Under the pieces are notes generated by a model, which searched no databases, was not told the DNA's origin, and was given only the letters and a program-made list of their open reading frames with translations. A stretch of DNA of 29,165 nucleotides, from positions 1-29,165 of the IMG/VR virus record IMGVR_UViG_3300028908_000221. One strand, written 5' to 3'. Origin of the DNA: a virus. Made by a program: the position numbers and the translations under genes. This document shows, one piece after another, positions 20,963 through 28,835 of this stretch; position 1 is the first letter of the stretch; every line of letters starts with the position of its first letter.

Positions 20963-21270
20963 TTGAGTCTATGATGGAGCATAAGGTGCAAACGGCTATT
21001 CAAGGTATGACTCACGTGCTTCGGTATGGAACTTTTTCAAACACGGGAGGCGATATTCTTGTATCCTTCGGATTCACGTTTATCCAGAAACCTATTATTT
21101 TTGTCCAGGCTGTAGAAGACTCTAATGATGAAAGTGCTCAACCTATATGTTACGTGAAAGCACTTTCTCAAGATGCAAATGGATATTATACAGGATGCAC
21201 TGTGCATACAGATGGAAAGGGTAGCAGTGTTAATTGGATGGCAATTGGTATAGGAGTTTCAAGTGATTAA
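20959..21270 (+). CDS. H-type lectin-like tail protein (103 aa)
   Basis: This is a single small beta domain resembling H-type lectin / phage receptor-binding tip domains: ILVSFGFTFIQKPIIFVQAV, a central strand YVKALSQDANGYYTGC and the closing VNWMAIGIGV. Such domains are found at the ends of tail fibres and bind sugars. Here it is a separate gene directly after the hub, with GGAGG before the ATG. Carbohydrate binding is an inference from the fold resemblance. It overlaps the next gene by 8 nt. Confidence 0.65.
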   Translation: MIESMMEHKVQTAIQGMTHVLRYGTFSNTGGDILVSFGFTFIQKPIIFVQAVEDSNDESAQPICYVKALSQDANGYYTGCTVHTDGKGSSVNWMAIGIGVSSD

Positions 21271-22816
21271 GTTGATTCGAGTCAAAAAATCCGATTGGAA
21301 TTATGATTTATATTTGGCATCAAATGCTTTAGGGGCGATGTATGCAGCGAATCCTAACATTGTAGGCTGGGAGCATTTTAAACATCCTGATTCTGGATCT
21401 ACCTCAATACTGTATCCGTTTCAATATGTAAAAAATAAAGGGAGTTTTCGTAGCGGAGGAAGACTTTTTGATATAGATGGCACTTTTTACGGAGCAAAAA
21501 CAAATGAAAGGACTGTCCTTATCTTCACGAGGATGTGGATTGATGACTCACCGAATCCAGTTGAGAAAAGAATCTTGCACATACCTCTCACATATACTGC
21601 AGTAGAAGACGATTTCAGTTGTGCTTCTGATTTCAATACTATTTATTCTGTGGATACTTTTCAAGACCTCAGTGAAGGAAGCGATTCCTGCGCAAAACGA
21701 ATTTATTTGCAGAAGTATTCTGGAGAAGACAATGTTTTTTGTCTTGAACAATTTTTGAAAGTAACATATTCTATACTTCCTGGACCTGACTTACATCAGT
21801 ATCATACAGTGAATGACGATGACTCTGTTAATTTTGCAGTTCATGTAACTCCGAATAGTTCTAGGGGAACGGATACTTGGGAGGCTACGCAAGTTAGAAC
21901 TCAATTTTCTTACTATTCCGACTTTCATGATTTGCTTCATGACTACACGAAGCCTATTATATGTAATGATGGTGGTGATGTAGATTTTCATATTATTTAT
22001 AGCATTGATAATTATCCGGCTAGTGGAGATGTTCAGTATGTTAGAGCACGTATTGAGAACAATGATCAATCAAAAGTATCTCCGTGGACTTCTTTTGTTA
22101 CCTTAGACCCTTCAAATCCTGGTGATAATACTTCAAAAAGCGGAATCCTTTCGGGAGTCAGGACCGAGATACATCCTCTTGGACTCTCATTTCATAAGAA
22201 TGCTTTATACTTCTTTTATGAAAAGTATGAAGAAGACTTTGATAACAATGAGTCCACGTGGACATCGTATCTAAGGAAATATGATAGTGATGGGAATTTG
22301 CAAGATGAATTTTCTTTTTATGAAACTAATACTGATTATGGAAGTGGAACCGAATATTCAAAACCTCCAGACATTTTTTGGGATTCAAATGTTGTTTACA
22401 TTTTGGGGAATCCAACAGAATACTCTTTAGAACCCTTGCATATACACAGAGTGAATGTGGCAACTCAAGATTCTGTGGCAAAACAGATAGATTGTAGTTC
22501 AAAAGTATCGGAAGGGACGATTTCTTCTTATTATGTTCTTGGTAGTGGCAATGTTTATATAGGTGTCTCAAACTATTATAATTATACAAAAGGATTGATT
22601 TGGAACTTTGATACCGAAGAATTTAGTGATCCGGGTTTGCCTATTGGAATCTGGGGGCAAATTTCGCCAACATTTTCAAGAGGTAATTTCTGGTTTGAGT
22701 TTGATGATGGCGACTACGTAGGAGTTGCATTTACAGGAGTTCCTCCATTTAGTGCAACGTTTTATCCTTTTGGGCAGATCGCATTACAAAGGACGGTGAT
22801 TTCTAATGAAAGTTAA
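21263..22816 (+). CDS. large tail fibre / tail tip protein (517 aa)
   Basis: I do not recognise a family. The protein is strand-rich, with many Tyr, Asp and Ser residues and repeated blade-like segments (GRLFDIDGTFYGAKTNE, LGLSFHKNALYFFYEKYEE, DIFWDSNVVYILGN, VLGSGNVYIGVSNYYNYTKG, SRGNFWFEFDDGDYVGVA). This pattern suggests a beta-propeller, common in tail tip proteins. No signal peptide or catalytic motif is seen. The start is GTG at 21263 with TAGGAG 6 nt upstream. It overlaps the next gene by 11 nt. Receptor binding is a reasonable guess. Confidence 0.7.
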   Translation: MIKLIRVKKSDWNYDLYLASNALGAMYAANPNIVGWEHFKHPDSGSTSILYPFQYVKNKGSFRSGGRLFDIDGTFYGAKTNERTVLIFTRMWIDDSPNPVEKRILHIPLTYTAVEDDFSCASDFNTIYSVDTFQDLSEGSDSCAKRIYLQKYSGEDNVFCLEQFLKVTYSILPGPDLHQYHTVNDDDSVNFAVHVTPNSSRGTDTWEATQVRTQFSYYSDFHDLLHDYTKPIICNDGGDVDFHIIYSIDNYPASGDVQYVRARIENNDQSKVSPWTSFVTLDPSNPGDNTSKSGILSGVRTEIHPLGLSFHKNALYFFYEKYEEDFDNNESTWTSYLRKYDSDGNLQDEFSFYETNTDYGSGTEYSKPPDIFWDSNVVYILGNPTEYSLEPLHIHRVNVATQDSVAKQIDCSSKVSEGTISSYYVLGSGNVYIGVSNYYNYTKGLIWNFDTEEFSDPGLPIGIWGQISPTFSRGNFWFEFDDGDYVGVAFTGVPPFSATFYPFGQIALQRTVISNES

Positions 22817-23147
22817 TTTTGAAGTATTTCGTGGAGACACGTTTGAAAAAACACTGTTTTTTACAGATAGTGAAGGGAACAACTTGGACATTACTAACTG
22901 GACTATAACCTTCACTGTTAAACGTCCGGAATATATCGTAGGAGACGATAATGATACTGATGCACTAATTCAGGTAAGAAATGTTGTATCAAATGGACTT
23001 GCAGGTAAAACAACAATAAAATGTGTTATCGATATAGATCCAGGAAATTACGTTTATGATGTTCAAATTGTGAAAAGCAATGACGAAGTTCGCACGATAT
23101 TATTTGGAGACTTTATTGTAAAAGCAGATGTAACTCGAGAGGTGTGA
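22806..23147 (+). CDS. tail protein with BppU/Ig-like domain (113 aa)
   Basis: The sequence FEVFRGDTFEKTLFFTDSEG then LDITNWTITFTVK, followed by NGLAGKTTIKCVIDIDPGNY, is the common baseplate-upper/Ig-like module of siphophage tail tips (FxVxRGDT…T….DG…DLTGW….VK). Such proteins attach receptor-binding proteins to the tip. It is a single-domain version. The gene overlaps its upstream neighbour by 11 nt. Confidence 0.75.
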   Translation: MKVNFEVFRGDTFEKTLFFTDSEGNNLDITNWTITFTVKRPEYIVGDDNDTDALIQVRNVVSNGLAGKTTIKCVIDIDPGNYVYDVQIVKSNDEVRTILFGDFIVKADVTREV

Positions 23148-23152
23148 AGAGA

Positions 23153-23470
23153 ATGAGTGACGAGATAAATGTTCGCATTGAGGAGACTACAATACACGTG
23201 CAAGTTGTAACTCCTGGAGTTAGCAAATTTATTGAATTGGAAGATACGCCACAAACTTACAAGGAGGGAAAGTTTTTGAAAAGCACATCTTCTGGAATAG
23301 TGTTTGCTGTTCCTCAAGGTGGCGGAGACATGCTAGTGTCAATCTACGACGCGAATCACAATGGCATTGTAGACTTTTCGGAAGGTGTTCGCGTTTTGTC
23401 GTCTTTTCCAGCGACGGCAAAACAAGGAGACATCGTCGTGATTGCTGGAAAAGTGTTTATAAATCTATAG
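23153..23470 (+). CDS. tail fibre protein with EF-hand-type calcium loop (105 aa)
   Basis: The N-terminal half is a short fibre-like segment (IELEDTPQTYKEGKFLKSTS, a pattern common in fibre shafts). Residues 66-77 read DANHNGIVDFSE, a full canonical EF-hand loop: D1, N3, N5, G6, hydrophobic at 8, D9 and E12. The last part has short strands (GDIVVIAGKVFINL). Calcium binding is likely to stabilise the fibre or set receptor binding. ATG at 23153 is preferred, with GAGG 10 nt upstream; a GTG at 23144 sits too close to that SD. Confidence 0.75.
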   Translation: MSDEINVRIEETTIHVQVVTPGVSKFIELEDTPQTYKEGKFLKSTSSGIVFAVPQGGGDMLVSIYDANHNGIVDFSEGVRVLSSFPATAKQGDIVVIAGKVFINL

Positions 23471-23483
23471 CGGAGGTGAAAGT

Positions 23484-23957
23484 ATGGCTTGGAAAAAGAT
23501 TTTACTTGAAGGGGATGCAATTGAAGCCCCTAGTAACGCAGCACAAGGAGACATCTTGTATTATGATGGATCTTCATGGACAAGATTACCTGCTGGCACT
23601 GCAGGACAGTTGCTTGCAACGGGTGGATCAGGAGCGAACCCAAGTTGGGTAGATGCAAGTGGAACAACAGACGAGAAGGTAAAGGCAGACAGTAGTGATC
23701 CGTCTGCAGGGTATTTGTCGGATAAAGTTGATGGAACAACTATTGAAGAAGATGCCGCCAATCATGTAATTGGAATAAAAGATGGTGGAGTAACAGTTGC
23801 AAAGTTAAACATTGATAGTGACTTACCTATGAACTATAAACAGTTGCTTCATGCTGTTGTGGAAACTGGAACATCATTGCCAAATACAGGCAACGAAGTC
23901 GCTGGACAAGTTTTTTACAACTCCAGTGATGGCCACTTATACGTGTATGGAGCATAG
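23484..23957 (+). CDS. tail fibre protein (157 aa)
   Basis: This fibre protein starts WKKILLEGDAIE, then AAQGDILYYDGSSWTRLPAG and TAGQLLATGGSGANPSWVD, repeats typical of phage fibre shafts, and ends with a short beta tip (GQVFYNSSDGHLYVYGA). It probably forms a trimeric fibre. GGAGGTGA lies before the ATG. Confidence 0.8.
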   Translation: MAWKKILLEGDAIEAPSNAAQGDILYYDGSSWTRLPAGTAGQLLATGGSGANPSWVDASGTTDEKVKADSSDPSAGYLSDKVDGTTIEEDAANHVIGIKDGGVTVAKLNIDSDLPMNYKQLLHAVVETGTSLPNTGNEVAGQVFYNSSDGHLYVYGA

Positions 23958-23959
23958 CG

Positions 23960-24217
23960 ATGAGTCGAAAGAAAAAGGGTAAAGCAATTGTTGATACAGA
24001 AAAAATTATTGCAAACCTTGTATCAAACGAAGTCGCGAAAACCGAGACATTACTGCGACAAAAGCAACGTGAGTCCGAAGAAGAATTTCACAATGCAGTA
24101 GTAAACAAAATCCAAGAATTGAACCTTACACCGCAGTCTGTGGTTTTCGTATTGGATGTATTAAAGAGTGAAATTTTGGAACAATTTTTACAAAAGGTGG
24201 TGAGAGACAATGTATAA
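23960..24217 (+). CDS. small helical protein in the fibre cluster (85 aa)
   Basis: This protein is all-helical and highly charged (ETLLRQKQRESEEEFHNAVV), with a basic N-terminus (MSRKKKGK). It lies between two fibre genes and overlaps the second by 8 nt. Short coiled-coil proteins in this place often act as fibre assembly chaperones, but no family can be named here. Confidence 0.65.
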   Translation: MSRKKKGKAIVDTEKIIANLVSNEVAKTETLLRQKQRESEEEFHNAVVNKIQELNLTPQSVVFVLDVLKSEILEQFLQKVVRDNV

Positions 24218-25400
24218 AGATGATATTGTCAGGAAACATTATACTTCTGGAGCCGATTTCGTTTCTGATTTGTTTAGCGCAATGGAAGCGATGGGATGGA
24301 CACTTGAAGACAATCAAGATGCTTCTAAATACAGAGTATATAGTTCTGACGGAGAAAATGGAGATCGGATTAAAGAGTTCATAAAGATAGACTATAGTTC
24401 TTCTTCGCAATTACATGCTACAGCATATTATCATTGGGACAGTAGTTCGCATTCAGGAGTTGGAACTGCTTATGGGAACCAGGTGCTTGCGAATGTTTCA
24501 TCAAATTTTTATGGATGGATTTATGGAAACAAGAACCTTGTTGTAATTCTCACACTGTTAGGGTCTAGTTATTACGTTTCATTTTTCGGACATTTTCCTA
24601 AAAGGTTTTGGACGACTCCTTTAGCACATCTTACAGCAGACGCGACTTCTGGTTCAAATATTACATTGACTTTAGATACTACAGGTGATTTTATTGCAGG
24701 AAAAGAATATCAAATTGTAGGGGCTTCCGGTGAAGGACGTGATAGAATAAAAGTAACTTCGATAACAGATGCAACCCATTTAGTAATTGAAAGTTTACCC
24801 CGAAACTATAGTTCTGGATCTCTTTTTGGAGCAGCCCCCTCAACATTTGGAGTTCTCAGCGGACTTAATGGAGTCGATTTTTATTTGACATGCCCTTATA
24901 ATGCTGCAGGAACATCATCTGGATCTAGTTCAGGAAAAGCACGTTTAAATGATCCTTTATTTTCCACAAGTTATCTTGACCCAGACCAACGAGAAAACTT
25001 GTATATTTTGCAACCTATGAGTGCTCTTGAATATAATGGAATTGGAGTTCTTGGGTATTCTGATGAATATTTCTTATATGCTCCTACAGGATCTTCAGAA
25101 GATGTTTTTTCGATTGGAGAAAAAGATCACGGAGTTTCTTCGGGAAGTAATGATGCTACTCATTTGAATGATACAACAAAGAATTGGGCTTCTTCGGCCT
25201 TTCAAGATAAGGTTCTTGTTATTACTGGAGGGCCGGGTGCTGGAGAAATACATAAGATTGCTTCGAATACAGCAACACAAATTACGATAGTTGACTCTTT
25301 TGTAACGGTGCCAGATGATACAAGTTCATATCTTGTAGCAGATGCTGCATATAGATATCTTTCTTCATATAATCATTTGGCCGTTAAAGAAGGTGTATAA
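24210..25400 (+). CDS. tail fibre / receptor-binding protein (396 aa)
   Basis: The N-terminal part (about 1-95) is a mixed domain (FVSDLFSAMEAMGWTLED, a start seen in several virion proteins of phages). The rest is strand-rich: two similar loops occur, LTADATSGSNITLTLDTTG with HLVIESL, and NDATHLNDTTKNWASSAFQ with QITIVDSFVTVPDD, both typical 'DTTK-W… GKTV…ITSGTATTLTV' modules. It is the largest gene of the distal fibre cluster and a good candidate for host recognition. The SD is AAAGGTGGTGAG. Confidence 0.75.
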   Translation: MYKDDIVRKHYTSGADFVSDLFSAMEAMGWTLEDNQDASKYRVYSSDGENGDRIKEFIKIDYSSSSQLHATAYYHWDSSSHSGVGTAYGNQVLANVSSNFYGWIYGNKNLVVILTLLGSSYYVSFFGHFPKRFWTTPLAHLTADATSGSNITLTLDTTGDFIAGKEYQIVGASGEGRDRIKVTSITDATHLVIESLPRNYSSGSLFGAAPSTFGVLSGLNGVDFYLTCPYNAAGTSSGSSSGKARLNDPLFSTSYLDPDQRENLYILQPMSALEYNGIGVLGYSDEYFLYAPTGSSEDVFSIGEKDHGVSSGSNDATHLNDTTKNWASSAFQDKVLVITGGPGAGEIHKIASNTATQITIVDSFVTVPDDTSSYLVADAAYRYLSSYNHLAVKEGV

Positions 25401-25402
25401 AA

Positions 25403-25642
25403 ATGACTTTCTATAGTGCTATCGCGTTGTCAAAAGAAGACATCTTGAAAAACATTCAAAAAGCAGATTACACTTCTGTTTTTAAGCCTTTGTGTGATGT
25501 GCATGAAAGCGTTTCTTTATCAAAAGAAGACATCTTGAAAAACATTCAAAAAGCAGATTACACTTCTGTTTTTAAGCCTTTGTGTGATGTGCATGAGGCT
25601 CATATTTTACAGAAAAAGATATTAGTGGAGAAAGGAAAATGA
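25403..25642 (+). CDS. small protein made of a tandem 30-residue repeat (79 aa)
   Basis: Two copies of a 27-residue unit (LSKEDILKNIQKADYTSVFK then PLCDVHE) make up most of the protein; they are identical in amino acids. The unit is amphipathic-helical with one Cys. The DNA repeat is exact over 77 bp with a 90-bp period, so the number of units can change without a frameshift. It lies between two fibre genes. No family is recognised; a fibre assembly or adaptor protein is possible. Confidence 0.7.
   Translation: MTFYSAIALSKEDILKNIQKADYTSVFKPLCDVHESVSLSKEDILKNIQKADYTSVFKPLCDVHEAHILQKKILVEKGK
25430..25596 (+). repeat. tandem direct repeat, 77 bp identical, 90-bp period
   Basis: Positions 25430-25506 and 25520-25596 are identical, while the 13 bp between unit ends differ. 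The perfect identity points to a recent duplication or ongoing copy-number change. Confidence 0.95.
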
Positions 25643-25896
25643 ATTTTCGAGACGCGCTCTTAATTAAGTTAGGCACAAAAGGGACTTGGAAGAAAGTTGT
25701 GTTCATGGAGGATTTGATTACGCATACCGTGAATACGGAAAATCCTCATCAAGTTTTAGTTAGACAAACCCTTGCTTCTCCACCGACAGCACCGAATTCT
25801 CCTGGACAAAAAGGAGACATTGCAATTGATGAAAATTATCTATACGTTTGCATTGCAAAAAACACTTGGAAACGTATAGAACTGACAGCATGGTGA
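25639..25896 (+). CDS. small fibre tip-like protein (85 aa)
   Basis: The C-terminal half reads PGQKGDIAIDENYLYVCIAK then NTWKRIELTAW, a common closing domain of phage fibres (GxxGDIAxDxxYLYVCxAxNTWKRxxL). The N-terminal half is short and helical (TVNTENPHQVLVRQT). It is the last of the fibre genes. SD GGAGAAAGGA lies before the ATG, and it overlaps the preceding gene by 4 nt. Confidence 0.75.
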   Translation: MNFRDALLIKLGTKGTWKKVVFMEDLITHTVNTENPHQVLVRQTLASPPTAPNSPGQKGDIAIDENYLYVCIAKNTWKRIELTAW

Positions 25897-25901
25897 TTCT
25901 T

Positions 25902-26675
25902 ATGAAAAGAAACTTTACAATCATACTTGTATTACTTGCTTTTCTATTTGGAGTTTTTCTGGGACACCTCACCGTGAAAGAGGTTCCCCAGAAGCAGCAA
26001 AAGATTGGAAACACTTCTGTTCAATTGGCTCAAGAAATTACTGTTTTACGTCCATCATTCATGACGTCGCAAGAACTTGATTCAATTGTTAAAGGAACTC
26101 CACTTTATGGACTTGGAAAGCACTTTTTAGAAGCAGAAAAGGAAAGTGGAATAGGTGCAGATATATTGCTTGCCATTGCGATTCATGAAAGTGATTATGG
26201 ACGTAACTATTGGAGTGGATACGCAAAGTATCAGGGAAAAATATATCCTTGCAATCAAATTTTTAGTTGGGGGATTACGGACAGTGGTCCGAAAGTATGG
26301 GCTTTCTATAGAAGCAAAAAAGAGTGCTTGTTGGGTGGAATTAATCCTATCACTGGAGCCTACCAAAAAGGAGTTCCCGAGTTGATTTATGAATTGTATT
26401 TGAAACCCGGAGCCATTTACTACAGCGGCGAAACCTTGTGGTCTATAGGACAGCACTATGCAAGTGACGGCTCATGGTATCGGAAAGTTGAAAATATTTT
26501 AGAAACGTTTCCTAAAACGCAACTTGAAAAAGCGCAAGAATGGATAGTAGGATCAAGAATTCTAAAACCTTATGATAAATCAAAAGGTATTAAACCTCCA
26601 GCAGATTATTGGGACAGGCCTCTCACGCGCCGTGAGTTGGCTGTGATTTTGTATCGAATTCAAGAAGGAAGGTGA
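25902..26675 (+). CDS. membrane-anchored GH73-type endolysin with SLH-like tail
   Basis: This 257-aa protein has an N-terminal membrane segment (about 5-22, FTIILVLLAFLFGVFL) after MKRN. Its central glucosaminidase domain (about 68-205) contains ADILLAIAIHESDYGRN with the likely catalytic Glu96, FSWGITDSGP, and YASDGSWYRKV, the pattern of GH73 peptidoglycan hydrolases. The C-terminal 45 residues (AQEWIVGSRILKPYD, RPLTRRELAVILYR) resemble an S-layer-homology-type cell wall binding module. The anchor suggests Sec export and a signal-anchor type of lysis control. ATG at 25902 is chosen over 25890 because GGTGA lies 5 nt before it; neither is strong. Confidence 0.85.
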   Translation: MKRNFTIILVLLAFLFGVFLGHLTVKEVPQKQQKIGNTSVQLAQEITVLRPSFMTSQELDSIVKGTPLYGLGKHFLEAEKESGIGADILLAIAIHESDYGRNYWSGYAKYQGKIYPCNQIFSWGITDSGPKVWAFYRSKKECLLGGINPITGAYQKGVPELIYELYLKPGAIYYSGETLWSIGQHYASDGSWYRKVENILETFPKTQLEKAQEWIVGSRILKPYDKSKGIKPPADYWDRPLTRRELAVILYRIQEGR

Positions 26676-26680
26676 CACGT

Positions 26681-27064
26681 ATGAAATTGACCGGGTTTTT
26701 ACTATGGATCGGGATGTCCGTCCTTGTGAGTTACACAGGGACAGTTATTTTTCGTTTTAGTGTTTTCAAGAAAGAGAAAATATGGAGATTCAAAACAAGT
26801 GATGTAAAATTATTTATCATGATTGCTCTTTCCGAAATTGTTATGATCAGTTATATCCATTTGAACACTGTTTTAGGCATCTTCGGATATTTTGGAATAT
26901 TTTTGTATCCGTTAGAAGATGCAATTTTGTCTGGTGTTTTAGTATCAGCCGGATCGGACTTTCTGTATCAAATATATAAGACAATTTTAAATTACAAAGA
27001 TCTTTTAAATGCTAAAAAGGAATTGCTTAATAAAGCAAAGAAAAGAGAGGAGGTGTCAAAATGA
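26681..27064 (+). CDS. probable holin (127 aa, three to four membrane segments)
   Basis: Membrane segments lie at about 4-25 (FLLWIGMSVLVSYTGTVIF), 43-60 (LFIMIALSEIVMISYI), 63-77 and 80-98, followed by a Lys-rich cytoplasmic tail. Size, topology and position right after the lysin fit a holin. No family motif is seen. The ATG at 26681 has GGAAGG 8 nt upstream; a GTG at 26672 lies on top of the SD. Confidence 0.7.
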   Translation: MKLTGFLLWIGMSVLVSYTGTVIFRFSVFKKEKIWRFKTSDVKLFIMIALSEIVMISYIHLNTVLGIFGYFGIFLYPLEDAILSGVLVSAGSDFLYQIYKTILNYKDLLNAKKELLNKAKKREEVSK

Positions 27065-27903
27065 AATGGGGTTCGGAAAAAGATAAGGCGCAAACTGTTT
27101 TTTATTACCTTGCGGCAATTGTATTAGTTTTGGTGATACTTGGAATGCTAACAGATTTTATTTCATGGAAAAGTGCTGTTGGTATGATAAAAAGAAATTT
27201 ACCAACAAATGGCGCTTACAACGGCATGGAATATAAATTTAATTGGTTGTGGTTTACTAAACCTGTTCGCTTTCATATTTATCTGTCCTCCGACGAGGAT
27301 CTAAATCTTCATACATATTATGATACGCAGTATAAGAAAAAGGTTGAAGGCCTTGTGGACGGCGTTCTTCCAGGTGTTGGCGGGTTTGAGGCTCCTATTA
27401 CGCAAAACGAGTTTGAGACACAGGCCAGTTCCGCAAAGGGAATGTGGCAAATAAAAGGAAATATTTATTTGCTGAATAAAGGAAAGAAAGTATATAAAAA
27501 AGTATTCGTTGGGTATGCTCCTGTAGATTATCCAATTACACCAAACATTATAAACACATATAAACAGAGCATAGACCCGGACAATGACATGACGCAAGAT
27601 GTAATTGAATGGCTGTGCACTTTCAGTCATGATAGTCTACATCAATACATTGTAAAAATGTTTGAAACGGGTAAACAACAAGAATTGTTTCAAAAACCAG
27701 GAATCTATGCATACCGACTAGACTCTGTTATCGCATCGCAAGTGAAATGGAAAAAAGAATACAAGAAAATTTTTACAGGAAAACGCACAGCCCTTTTAGG
27801 AATTGTATATACTATAGATAATCAAACATATTTTGACTTTATACGAGGAGCCTATAGGATTTCATGTCATAACGGAGGCTACGTATGGAGCGATCTAAAA
27901 TAA
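27061..27903 (+). CDS. unknown membrane-anchored protein (280 aa)
   Basis: One membrane segment lies at about 12-31 (TVFYYLAAIVLVLVILGML), followed by a large soluble domain of about 240 residues, probably outside the membrane. It is rich in Tyr and Lys with mixed secondary structure (NWLWFTKPVRFHIYLSSDED, GNIYLLNKGKKVYKKVFVGY, FIRGAYRISCHNGG). I recognise no family. It is coupled to the holin gene (4-nt overlap, GAGGAGGTG SD) and overlaps the next small gene by 19 nt. A lysis, superinfection-exclusion or conversion role is possible. Confidence 0.7.
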   Translation: MKWGSEKDKAQTVFYYLAAIVLVLVILGMLTDFISWKSAVGMIKRNLPTNGAYNGMEYKFNWLWFTKPVRFHIYLSSDEDLNLHTYYDTQYKKKVEGLVDGVLPGVGGFEAPITQNEFETQASSAKGMWQIKGNIYLLNKGKKVYKKVFVGYAPVDYPITPNIINTYKQSIDPDNDMTQDVIEWLCTFSHDSLHQYIVKMFETGKQQELFQKPGIYAYRLDSVIASQVKWKKEYKKIFTGKRTALLGIVYTIDNQTYFDFIRGAYRISCHNGGYVWSDLK

Positions 27904-28070
27904 TCATTGTCATAGTATTATGTATCTTGGTGAGCATGATCTTCAGTATAAGAACCCCTGTGAAAAGTTCGAAAAAGAAACTCAAAGTTACGCAAGGGAC
28001 TGTGTATTTAAATAAAAATATAGGACTCCCGCCGAAAGCGCGGAAAGTCCTAGACAAAATATTACCATGA
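27885..28070 (+). CDS. small single-pass membrane protein (61 aa)
   Basis: The N-terminal helix (MERSKIIIVIVLCILVSMIF) is followed by a short basic tail (KSSKKKLKVTQGTVYLNKN). There is no lipobox, so it is not an Rz1-type lipoprotein. GGAGG lies 6 nt before the ATG, inside the previous gene. A hairpin covers its last third (28021-28052). It could be an antiholin or spanin-like partner of its neighbour; this is inference. Confidence 0.65.
   Translation: MERSKIIIVIVLCILVSMIFSIRTPVKSSKKKLKVTQGTVYLNKNIGLPPKARKVLDKILP
28021..28052 (+). repeat. hairpin near the end of the 61-aa gene
   Basis: TAGGACT (28021-28027) pairs with AGTCCTA (28046-28052), and inside it CCGC (28029-28032) with GCGG (28040-28043), giving an 11-bp stem with a small internal loop. 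It has no T-run. It might stabilise mRNA ends or limit readthrough to the last gene. Confidence 0.6.
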
Positions 28071-28079
28071 GGGAAGAGG

Positions 28080-28835
28080 ATGAGGAAAAAAATGTTACTA
28101 ATCGCAGAGATATTAAGTTTAATTGTCGCAGGTATTCTTTTTTGGAGCGGCTTTCAATCAATAGAGCCACCTGTTTTTACAAAAGTTTCTCACAGATATG
28201 TAGCAGACGATAAATATTGGGGTATGCCCGTGACTTTGACGGAGATGATTACGCCACAAGATATTGCGATACAGGAGTTTGTGAAAGAGAATTCTCTAAA
28301 TACCGGGTCTCCTGAGCAACGTGTAATCAAGACTTTTGATTTGTTTGAGCGTTCGGGAGTCTACTTCTATACAGCGGATTCAACAGCAACCTTTTCAAAC
28401 GCTGTGGTCAAATTTGGAAACTTTCCTGATTTATGGGAGTTTCCGAAATTTATTCTTGCAGAATACAAAGCCACAGGCAAGATCGCGGTTGATTGTGAAA
28501 CTGGGTCAATGCTTTTGACATCGTTGTTTCTTGCCGAAGGAGTTCCAGCAAGAGAAGTCATCGGTGAAGTAGACATCCCGAACCAGGGCATTTACGGTCA
28601 TGGGTGGTGCGAGGTAAACTTGGATGGAAAATGGTATCTAATAGAAAGCACGCGTGGAAAACCTCTTCAAAAGTTTATTCCCACACCTAAAATTTACAAA
28701 CCTTATTTCTATTTCACAGATACATACGTGAACGCTTTGCAAAATGTAAAAATAGAAGACATTGAAAAGATTCATACGCTTACACCGGATGGAGTGCGCG
28801 CGCTAAACAGATATCTAGATAGTATTGGTTTATAA
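28080..28835 (+). CDS. membrane-anchored transglutaminase-like protein (251 aa)
   Basis: An N-terminal membrane anchor (about 5-24, MLLIAEILSLIVAGILFWSG) precedes a transglutaminase-like, papain-fold domain (about 85-220). The catalytic Cys139 lies in IAVDCETGSMLLTSLFLAEG, His174 in YGHGWCEVNLDGKWYLIEST, and the third residue is Glu189 where Asp is usual. The pattern GVPAREVIGEV between them is typical of the family. Such enzymes cut or cross-link peptide bonds; here the active part would face the cell wall. It is the last gene of the late operon. The ATG at 28092 (GAGG 6 nt upstream) is an alternative start that trims four residues. Confidence 0.78.
   Translation: MRKKMLLIAEILSLIVAGILFWSGFQSIEPPVFTKVSHRYVADDKYWGMPVTLTEMITPQDIAIQEFVKENSLNTGSPEQRVIKTFDLFERSGVYFYTADSTATFSNAVVKFGNFPDLWEFPKFILAEYKATGKIAVDCETGSMLLTSLFLAEGVPAREVIGEVDIPNQGIYGHGWCEVNLDGKWYLIESTRGKPLQKFIPTPKIYKPYFYFTDTYVNALQNVKIEDIEKIHTLTPDGVRALNRYLDSIGL

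Noticed and set aside
23144-25896. A diversity-generating retroelement acting on the fibre genes
   Set aside because: No reverse transcriptase gene or template/variable repeat pair is present. The only repeat is a perfect tandem one.
28021-28060. A second attachment site near the right end
   Set aside because: GC-rich words here (CCGCCGAAAG) recall the tRNA tail but do not match it beyond a few bases, and they form a separate hairpin.
27885-28070. The 61-aa protein as an Rz1-type spanin lipoprotein
   Set aside because: The cysteine in VLCILV is not preceded by a lipobox, so lipoprotein processing is not supported.
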